A stretch of 47,172 nt of DNA from assembly GCA_026397725.1 (NCBI GenBank), contig JAPLUI010000336.1, forward strand, positions 1 to 47,172, given 5' to 3'. The translations under genes and the position numbers were made by a program. Under the pieces are notes generated by a model, which was not told where the DNA came from, did not search any database, and worked only from the letters and a program-made list of their open reading frames with translations. Positions 25,363-32,110 of this stretch are shown here, piece after piece. Within the stretch, counting starts at the first letter, position 1. Each line of letters opens with the position of its first letter. Source of the DNA: Verrucomicrobiota bacterium (GTDB lineage: Bacteria > Verrucomicrobiota > Verrucomicrobiia > Verrucomicrobiales > Akkermansiaceae).

Positions 25363-25535
25363 GGCTGCTGCCGGTGGATGTCAGGGCGGCGGGAACCAGG
25401 CGTGCAGGAAAGATGCTGCAAGAAGCACACGACAAATGAGTATATTGAATGTTCCTTCTCCGGTACGGCCACCGGCTCTTGCAACGGCCTTCACACCAAA
25501 AGCACTTGCCCCACAATTCTTCACCGGAAACCGAA
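25363..25535 (+). promoter_or_regulatory. Leader region with element copy 2
   Basis: The gap between the first GH172 gene and the GH32 relic holds the second copy of the shared 29-nt block (25466-25494) preceded by the CCGGT/ACCGG hairpin (25460-25475). It ends 42 bases before the relic's ATG at 25536. CACCGGAAACCG lies just before that ATG, without a strong Shine-Dalgarno. Nothing else is recognisable. Confidence 0.45.
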
Positions 25536-25916
25536 ATGAAAAACACCATGATATCATCAACCCATCGTATGCAAACCGTGACCACAGTTCTGATTCCTGG
25601 TTGCGCAACTCGCGCTCTTTACAGCGCGGCGGCGGAAACGGACAAGACGCCGGAATCCCGCTCGTCCGCGCCGGAGAGATTCCCCTCCCCCGTGCCGAAA
25701 CAAACGTTCTCGCTCGCCCAGCACCTCACCCTCGGCCCCGACCAGCGCCTCCGTATCGAGCCTGTCGCCGCCGTCGCCTCCCTGCGCGGCCCGCGCCAGA
25801 GCGCCGCGCAGACCGTGCTGCCCGCCAACCAGGAAATCGTCCTCGATTCCATCAAGGGCGACACGATGGAACTCGATGTGGATTTCACCCAACCAGCAAA
25901 CATATCTAACATTTGA
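25536..25916 (+). pseudogene. GH32-like relic: signal-peptide segment fused to part of the C-terminal sandwich
   Basis: A 126-residue frame beginning MKNTMISSTHRMQTVTTVL, a weak signal-peptide-like segment. From about residue 58 it resembles the linker and C-terminal beta-sandwich of GH32 fructosidases: FSLAQHLTLGPDQRLRIEPV, VLPANQEIVLDSIKG and DTMELDVDFTQPANISNI. The five-bladed catalytic propeller with its WMNDPNG, RDP and EC motifs is entirely absent, and the sandwich itself stops early. It ends 10 bases before the next gene's start region. Like the GH2 relic at 11339, both ends survive while the middle is deleted in frame. A functional small protein is possible but unlikely. Confidence 0.62.
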
Positions 25917-25931
25917 AACGGGGAGATGAAA

Positions 25932-28073
25932 ATGAACAAGCAAACAACAGGAAATCACAACGCAGGAAGGACTTCGATCCTTGTCACTTTGGCCGTTTCG
26001 TTGGCGGCTGTGTCCGCAGTGGCGCAAGATCGCGTTGCGTACCCGGATCTGACAGGGCGTCTAACCGATTTGGAGCGCCTGGCCACACCGCTCGTCGCGG
26101 GTGAGAAGACCTCCGCCTCGACCAGCCATGACCGGGGGGCGATCTATGAGGCCAAGACCGACCTCTATCAGAACTGGTCGGCCAATGGCGACGGTGGCGG
26201 TTGCATCCGGCGCGAGGGCGACGGGCAGGTGATGGTGGATTTGCAAGGCCCCGGCGTGCTCTGGCGGATGTGGTCGGCCCTGGCGGATAGCGGGCGCATT
26301 TGCATCTATCTGGACGGGAATGAAACACCGGTGATCGACCAGCCCTTCAAGGATTACTTCGGCACTCTCGAGAAGGAACTTCCCGGCCTCGCGATGACGC
26401 TCTCGCGCGGACGCAATGCGTTCATCCCGATCCCGTTCGCGAAATCCTGCAAGGTCGTCCTGCACGACGGTTGGGGCGCATACTATCATTGTACGCACAC
26501 GTTGTTTGCAGCCGGAACCACGGTGGAAACGTTTCCCGGCTTCACCCCGGAGGTGATGGCATTGCTGAAAAAGGCCAGCGACGTGTGGCGCGAGCGCGGC
26601 GCGAGCCCGTATGCCGGGAGCAAAACGACCGCCAGCAAGACGAGCCTGGAGGTGATGCCGGGCAAGACCCGGGAAGTGACCCTCTCCGGGGCCGGTGCCA
26701 TCCGCTCTCTCAGGATCAAGCCCATGGGATTGCCTGATGACGCAATCACCCGCGAAGACATCCTGCGCGAACTAACGATCTCGATTTTCTGGGACGGCGA
26801 AGCCAAACCCAGTGTCTGGTCGCCGCTGGGCGATTTCTTTGCCACCTCGCCGGGAATCAATCCCTTCAAGACCCTGCCGATGGGCTGCATCGACGGAACA
26901 TTCTATTCCTACTGGTACATGCCGTACGCGGCTGGCGTGCGGATCGTGATCACCAACGACGGCAAGGATGTTAGACAACTCGAGTTTGAAACCGAGACCG
27001 TCGCCCTGCATCCGCAGCCCGCCACGAAGCTGCTGCGCTTTTGTGCCGCGTGGCACGCCGACGACTTCACCGGGCTGGACGCCGCCCGCTTCATGCGCAA
27101 GGGCGGCGACCGCTGGCCGGACTGGCCGCTGTTAGTGGTTGGGGGCAAGGGCCGCTTCGTCGGCATGACCGAACACGTTTGGAAGTTCGGCGGCTGGTGG
27201 GGGGAAGGCGACGAGAAGTTCTTCATCGACGGCGAGAAGTTCCCTTCAACCATGGGCACCGGGAGTGAAGACTACATCGGCTATGCGTGGGCCGCCGGCC
27301 CGCCCTTCATCACTTTCGATAGTGCCCTTGCCGCCGTCTCGCGCCTGAAGCCCGACGCGCAGGAAGACACCTCGGTGTGCCGCTTTCATATCTGCGACGA
27401 TCTTCCCTTCCACAGCGGCTTCCAAGGGTTCATCGAGGTCATGCCCGATGAGAATTGCAAGCCGGTGCTCTACGACACCTGCGTGTACTGGTACCGCGAA
27501 CAGGCGGCCGTAAACCCCTATCCGGTCATGCCCGCCGAGGGCCGCCGCCACCAACGACCGTCCATCGACATGAAACACGTCATGCCGTCCACCTTTGCGG
27601 TCAAGCCACCGCCGCCGCCCAAACCGGGTCTGTTAGAAGGCGAGAACCTGAAAGTCCTCCGCGTCGGTTCCGGCCGCCATTGGGTGCAGCAGATGGGTGG
27701 CTATCCCGATGGAAAATGGAGCCGTGATGCGCAGTTGATCTGGACCGATGGCAAGCAGGGCGACGCCATTGAAATCGAGTTCGCGCTCCCCAAGGGCGGG
27801 CGGCAGGAATTGCTCGCCGTCTTCACCAAGGCCGTTGACTATGGCATCTTTGAGCTGGCTATCGACGGCAAACCCGCCGGCCAACCGATCGACCTGTTCG
27901 ACGACAAGGTCACCACCACCGGCGAGATTTCGCTCGGTGTCTTCGATCTCACCGAAGGGCGGCACATCCTCAAGGCCACCGCCACCGGCCACAGCCAAAA
28001 CGTGAAGAGCGTAGGCGCTGGCGCTTATCTCTTCGGGTTGGATTACCTGCAAACCGGACAAGCGGCTAAATAG
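25932..28073 (+). CDS. Secreted DUF2961 / GH172-family glycosidase with C-terminal accessory domain
   Basis: About 713 residues. GGGAG at 25921-25925 is spaced six bases from ATG 25932 but abuts the ATG at 25926, so I chose 25932. A signal peptide (TSILVTLAVSLAAVSAVAQ) is followed by the GH172 core: YQNWSANGDGGGCIRREGDG, GVLWRMWSALADSGRICIYL, PIPFAKSCKVVLHDGWGAYY and the active-site segment STMGTGSEDYIGYAWA with the catalytic Glu near residue 446. The ending (about 590-713) is an extra beta-sandwich after a proline-rich linker (KPPPPPKPG). It is larger and more canonical than the GH172 protein at 23854. Expected activity is alpha-D-fructofuranosidase or alpha-D-arabinofuranosidase type; which one is not readable here. 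Confidence 0.85.
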   Translation: MNKQTTGNHNAGRTSILVTLAVSLAAVSAVAQDRVAYPDLTGRLTDLERLATPLVAGEKTSASTSHDRGAIYEAKTDLYQNWSANGDGGGCIRREGDGQVMVDLQGPGVLWRMWSALADSGRICIYLDGNETPVIDQPFKDYFGTLEKELPGLAMTLSRGRNAFIPIPFAKSCKVVLHDGWGAYYHCTHTLFAAGTTVETFPGFTPEVMALLKKASDVWRERGASPYAGSKTTASKTSLEVMPGKTREVTLSGAGAIRSLRIKPMGLPDDAITREDILRELTISIFWDGEAKPSVWSPLGDFFATSPGINPFKTLPMGCIDGTFYSYWYMPYAAGVRIVITNDGKDVRQLEFETETVALHPQPATKLLRFCAAWHADDFTGLDAARFMRKGGDRWPDWPLLVVGGKGRFVGMTEHVWKFGGWWGEGDEKFFIDGEKFPSTMGTGSEDYIGYAWAAGPPFITFDSALAAVSRLKPDAQEDTSVCRFHICDDLPFHSGFQGFIEVMPDENCKPVLYDTCVYWYREQAAVNPYPVMPAEGRRHQRPSIDMKHVMPSTFAVKPPPPPKPGLLEGENLKVLRVGSGRHWVQQMGGYPDGKWSRDAQLIWTDGKQGDAIEIEFALPKGGRQELLAVFTKAVDYGIFELAIDGKPAGQPIDLFDDKVTTTGEISLGVFDLTEGRHILKATATGHSQNVKSVGAGAYLFGLDYLQTGQAAK

Positions 28074-28076
28074 ACA

Positions 28077-30416
28077 ATGAAAATGATGAAAACGACAGCA
28101 CTATTGTTGATGGCTGGGTTATTGGCAGGGGCAGCGCTGGCGGAAGAGCCGGCGTCGATCACGGCCAACGGCAAGGTCTGGACGCTGCGCAATGACACCT
28201 TGCAGGCGAGCGTTTCCTTTGCAGAGGGAAAACTGCGCATGGACAGCCTCCTGAACCTGGCGGCAAACGTGGACTATCTCAAGGGGCAGGCCGCGGCACC
28301 GTTGTTCACGCACCAGATCGGCGGCGTGGCCGTTGCCGCGGATGACGGCGCATGGACGCTCGAGGGCGCGACCACGAAAGCCATCGAGTTATATGGCAAG
28401 CCGTGGGGCCAGCGGCTGGAGATCACGCTTTCGCGCACGAAGCCCGTCGCGTTCTCCACGCGGCATGTGTTAGAGATCTACCATGGCCGGGCGGCGCTGC
28501 GGTATTTCTCCTACGTCAAGAACGGGACGGACAAGGAAGTGACGATCAACGCCTCGGAGGTGTTCGACTTGAACCCGCCCGAGCAGCCGCGCAAGCTGCA
28601 CTTTGTCGAGGGTTTTACCCGCTGGAATAGCAGCCCGGAAAGCCTCACGCGGGGCGGGCGCAATTGCCTGGTCCGCTACGACGACGGGCACGGCCTGTTT
28701 GTATTGCTCGAGAACAACTGGGCCACCTCCCTGGAGCCGGGCGGCTTCAAGGGGCTAGCCAGCGAGAAGATGCTGTATGTGAACGCCTGGCCGCAGGGTG
28801 CGCAAACACAGGGCCCCAAGCTCTCCGTCGCCACCAATCCCAAAGCAGTTCAGCTTGTCCTCTTCCCAGGCGAGGAGGTGGAGTATTTCTCGGTGAATGT
28901 GGGCGTGTTCCAGGGCGATGCCCTGGATGGCCGGGTCGCCGTCGCGGAGCACCTGCGCAAGCGCTTCAAGTTTCACGACCCGACGCATCAACTCTCCGCG
29001 AACGACTGGATCTGGTATAACAAGGAGGGGCGCACCGATGCGAAGTACCGCGACATCGTCGTTCCGAAGGTCGCGGCGGCGGGGTTCGACCGCATCCATA
29101 TCGACGATATCTGGTACGCCCCGGAAGATGGCTGCGAGCCCAAGGACGGCTGGACATCCAACATGCCAGCACTCTGCGAGTTCATCATGGAAAGCGGCAT
29201 GAAGCCGGGGCACTGGTTCAGCCTGCAAGGGAAGTATTGCTACAACGGCTGGGGCGACGGGCGCGACTGCGCCGACCCGGCCAATATCGATTTCAAACTC
29301 AAGCAACTGGAAGAGACCCTCATCGGAAAATACCACACCGCCTGGGACCAGGTGGACGCCGGCTTGTTGTGGAAGACCGACGCGCTAACGACCTATTCCC
29401 ATCCCAGCGACTCGGTGTACCGCAAAATCCTGGGCCTGCACCGCTATATGAATACCATCACGCACAAATACCCGGATTTCATGATGCAGGTGACGTGCGA
29501 GATCGACAACCCGGCGAAACTCAACGACTGTGTGGGCCTGATCCACCTGGCCGATAACGGCATCGTCGGCATGTTCCGCCGCACCGACACCCGCGATGAC
29601 GTGCGCGATTTGCTCGACTGCGTGGGAACGTTTCCGCTCGAAGGGCTGCTTTCGACGTGGGGCGAGGACGGGAGCGCCACGGCCTGGCAGGACACGCCGC
29701 TCTGGTACTATCAGTTTCTGCTGGCCCGCCACACCACCATCTACCCCTGGCCGGGCGACTGGTCGACCAACTCCGTCGCCCATTTGCGGGCCTTCAACGA
29801 GTGGCGGAAGAATCCGCGGTTCAAGGCGGTGCTCAACGAACTGTTGCGCCCGGTTTACAACGGCGCCGACTGGCAGAAGAACGAAGGCCCCTGGTCGTGG
29901 ATGTTCACCGACGAAAAGAAAATCCAGGCGTTGTTGTTTGCTATCAACCATCTCAAACTGTCCAACGAGAATGCTTTCGCCGCCAAGCTGCGTTGGCTCG
30001 ACCCGGCCAAGACCTATCTGATAGAGGACATCACGATGCTGTCCGGCGGCAAGTTCAAGCACCGCTATTGCGGCGCGTTTTCCGGGGCCCAATTGAAGGA
30101 AAACGGCTTGCCGATCGACCTCAATGCGGGCCCGGAGCGCTGCGCCGCCTTCTGGATTCAGGAGCAGGGCAAGAACGTGCCGCAGGTGCTCTATGCCGAT
30201 GCGGCGGTGACCAGCTACACGGAGAAGATCGAAGGCTCCGATCTAACGGTCACACTCGAGGGCACTCCCGGCGCGATGGCGCAGTTGGTCAGCTACCAGC
30301 CGGGCGCGAAGGGCGTTGAAGACCGCGAGGTCACTCTCGACTCCTCTGGCAAGGTGACCGTGGTTTTTGATAGCACGACGATTTCCAACCCTGCCAAACC
30401 GGCAGGATTTCAATAA
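28077..30416 (+). CDS. Secreted GH36-like (clan GH-D) alpha-galactosidase-type protein
   Basis: A 779-residue protein starting three bases after the previous stop. The signal peptide is MKMMKTTALLLMAGLLAGAALA. An N-terminal beta-supersandwich (to about 300) precedes a TIM barrel: DWIWYNKEG, AAGFDRIHIDDIWYAPEDG, MKPGHWFSLQGKYC, and HTAWDQVDAGLLWK with Asp424 and Asp427 as candidate catalytic or binding acids. The order supersandwich-barrel-beta-tail and the length match GH36/melibiase-type alpha-galactosidases and related GH-D enzymes. The canonical KWD nucleophile motif is not obvious, so the exact family and activity are uncertain. It would remove pyranose side chains in a locus otherwise rich in furanosidases. 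Confidence 0.68.
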   Translation: MKMMKTTALLLMAGLLAGAALAEEPASITANGKVWTLRNDTLQASVSFAEGKLRMDSLLNLAANVDYLKGQAAAPLFTHQIGGVAVAADDGAWTLEGATTKAIELYGKPWGQRLEITLSRTKPVAFSTRHVLEIYHGRAALRYFSYVKNGTDKEVTINASEVFDLNPPEQPRKLHFVEGFTRWNSSPESLTRGGRNCLVRYDDGHGLFVLLENNWATSLEPGGFKGLASEKMLYVNAWPQGAQTQGPKLSVATNPKAVQLVLFPGEEVEYFSVNVGVFQGDALDGRVAVAEHLRKRFKFHDPTHQLSANDWIWYNKEGRTDAKYRDIVVPKVAAAGFDRIHIDDIWYAPEDGCEPKDGWTSNMPALCEFIMESGMKPGHWFSLQGKYCYNGWGDGRDCADPANIDFKLKQLEETLIGKYHTAWDQVDAGLLWKTDALTTYSHPSDSVYRKILGLHRYMNTITHKYPDFMMQVTCEIDNPAKLNDCVGLIHLADNGIVGMFRRTDTRDDVRDLLDCVGTFPLEGLLSTWGEDGSATAWQDTPLWYYQFLLARHTTIYPWPGDWSTNSVAHLRAFNEWRKNPRFKAVLNELLRPVYNGADWQKNEGPWSWMFTDEKKIQALLFAINHLKLSNENAFAAKLRWLDPAKTYLIEDITMLSGGKFKHRYCGAFSGAQLKENGLPIDLNAGPERCAAFWIQEQGKNVPQVLYADAAVTSYTEKIEGSDLTVTLEGTPGAMAQLVSYQPGAKGVEDREVTLDSSGKVTVVFDSTTISNPAKPAGFQ

Positions 30417-30439
30417 CAAACAAGAAAAACACCAAGGTA

Positions 30440-32065
30440 ATGAGAGTGATTGCACTATTGATGATGGGCGGGGCATTCGTAGGAGCGACGGCTTCGGGCG
30501 CCGCCGCAGCCGCTCCGCAGGAGGTCCCGCTGAACTATCAACCCGCGGGCATGGGGATTGGCGACACGTGGTTTTTACAGCGCGGCGACACCACCCATGT
30601 GTTCCACCAGCAGAACCCCAGGCCCGGAACCTCCTGCCCCCCGGAAGACAACGGCGCCGTCGCCCATGCCATCAGCAAGGACCTCATCCACTGGCAGGAA
30701 TTGCCCGTCGCCATCCGCGGCGGCGACCCGAAAGCCCGCGTCCCCTACGACCGCGAGAACGCGATCTTCACCGGCTCGGTAGTGGAACATGAAGGGGTGA
30801 TCTACAATTTCTACTGTGCCAATGACGGTGGCAATGCGGACAACAGCGACCGCACCGGCAAACCGAATTGGCGGCAGTCGATGAACCTAGCGACTTCCAA
30901 GGATGGCATCCATTTCGAGAAGTATTCCGCAGGCAACCCGCTCATCGAGCCAACACCGGGCAAGTATTACAACTGGCACGAGAAGGTTGCGCCGTTCCCG
31001 CATCATGCGCGCGACATGGTGGACTGCCGCGACATGCTCGTTCTCAAAGACCCTAACGGACAAGGCTGGCTCGGTTACGTTGTCATGCGCCGCCAGGGAC
31101 AACAGGACGCGCAGCACTCGGCCTGCTTCGTCCTGTGCCGCTCCAAAGACCTGCTCAAATGGGAGGTCGGCGACCCGGTCTGCACACCTAACAGATTCAA
31201 CTGCTTCGAGGTGCCCGATGTCTTTTGCATCGACGGCCGCTGGTTCATGCTGGCGCTGACCGGCGAGCAGTATGGGCCTAGCAAAATAGAATGGAACGAT
31301 CCGGATCTTCACGACGGCACGATCGTTTTCGAGGCGGACAGTCCGTATGGCCCGTTTGTGGAAGTGAGGGACAATCTCTTGATCGCGTCGAAATACGCCC
31401 GAGTGGAAGGCTACAGCGCCAGAACCGTGGAACGCAACGGCGAACGGCTCATGTTCTATACGCATAACTGTTACGGCCAGGAGGGAAAAAAACTTTCCTT
31501 GCCGGTCAAGCTCGTTCCCCGGAAGGACAAGGGACTGGTGCCGAAATACTGGCCCGGGTGTGACAGGATCTTTGTCGCAAAACCCGTCACCATCGAGAAG
31601 GTCGAGCTGGCGGCTGCGGACCAAGCGGCATGGCACTCGTTAGCCAAGGAGCTGCCGTCAGATTTCAACGCATACATGCTGCAGGCGAAGATCCAGGCCG
31701 ACAAGCCGGCTGGATTCGCCTTCGGCCTCTCGTCATCCGACGCGAAGGACGGGTTTCAACTCCTCATCGATCCGGTGGCCACCCCGCAGACGAAAGTTGC
31801 CATCATCCGCAACCAGGACGGGAAATTGCTGACCGACCGCTGGTGCGCGCTTGCCCCCGGCAAACCACATCACCTGCGCCTGTTGGTGAATGAACGGCTG
31901 GTGACGGTCTATCTGGATGACGAACTGATGATCAACTATTACCTGGACGGCCTGAAGCCGGGCGAATTCGCGCTGACGGCCCACGGCAAGGCGGTCTTCA
32001 CTGATGTGGATTTCCGTCCGGGCGCGGATGAAACCGTGAGAAAACAAGCGCCTGTGAACAAATAA
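30440..32065 (+). CDS. Secreted GH32-clan (GH-J-like) glycosidase, divergent
   Basis: A 541-residue exported protein; AAGG lies upstream of the ATG and the signal peptide is MRVIALLMMGGAFVGATASG. The five-bladed propeller is GH32-like: GIGDTWFLQRGDTTHVFHQQ (Asp42 in the nucleophile position), HAISKDLIHWQELPVAI, VDCRDMLVLKDPNG (Asp198) and NCFEVPDVFCIDGRWF (Glu258). The C-terminal 140 residues form the accessory beta-sandwich (LRLLVNERLVTVYLDDELM). The usual WMNDPNG and ECP signatures are altered to GIGDTW and FEVPD, so the specificity may differ from that of classical invertase or levanase. The normal-looking acids argue for an active enzyme. Confidence 0.78.
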   Translation: MRVIALLMMGGAFVGATASGAAAAAPQEVPLNYQPAGMGIGDTWFLQRGDTTHVFHQQNPRPGTSCPPEDNGAVAHAISKDLIHWQELPVAIRGGDPKARVPYDRENAIFTGSVVEHEGVIYNFYCANDGGNADNSDRTGKPNWRQSMNLATSKDGIHFEKYSAGNPLIEPTPGKYYNWHEKVAPFPHHARDMVDCRDMLVLKDPNGQGWLGYVVMRRQGQQDAQHSACFVLCRSKDLLKWEVGDPVCTPNRFNCFEVPDVFCIDGRWFMLALTGEQYGPSKIEWNDPDLHDGTIVFEADSPYGPFVEVRDNLLIASKYARVEGYSARTVERNGERLMFYTHNCYGQEGKKLSLPVKLVPRKDKGLVPKYWPGCDRIFVAKPVTIEKVELAAADQAAWHSLAKELPSDFNAYMLQAKIQADKPAGFAFGLSSSDAKDGFQLLIDPVATPQTKVAIIRNQDGKLLTDRWCALAPGKPHHLRLLVNERLVTVYLDDELMINYYLDGLKPGEFALTAHGKAVFTDVDFRPGADETVRKQAPVNK

Positions 32066-32084
32066 GCCGGCAGGATTCCAGTAA
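32064..32084 (+). pseudogene. Duplicate scrap of the GH36-like gene's 3' end
   Basis: Codons AAG CCG GCA GGA TTC CAG TAA read KPAGFQ-stop, the same ending as the GH36-like gene (30396-30416, AAA CCG GCA GGA TTT CAA TAA), with three synonymous differences and a shared TAACAA tail after the stop. It overlaps the stop of the gene at 30440. It is too short for certainty but looks like the last trace of a deleted paralogue. Confidence 0.4.
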
Positions 32085-32110
32085 CAACCAAAGGCATAAC
32101 TCAGAACATC

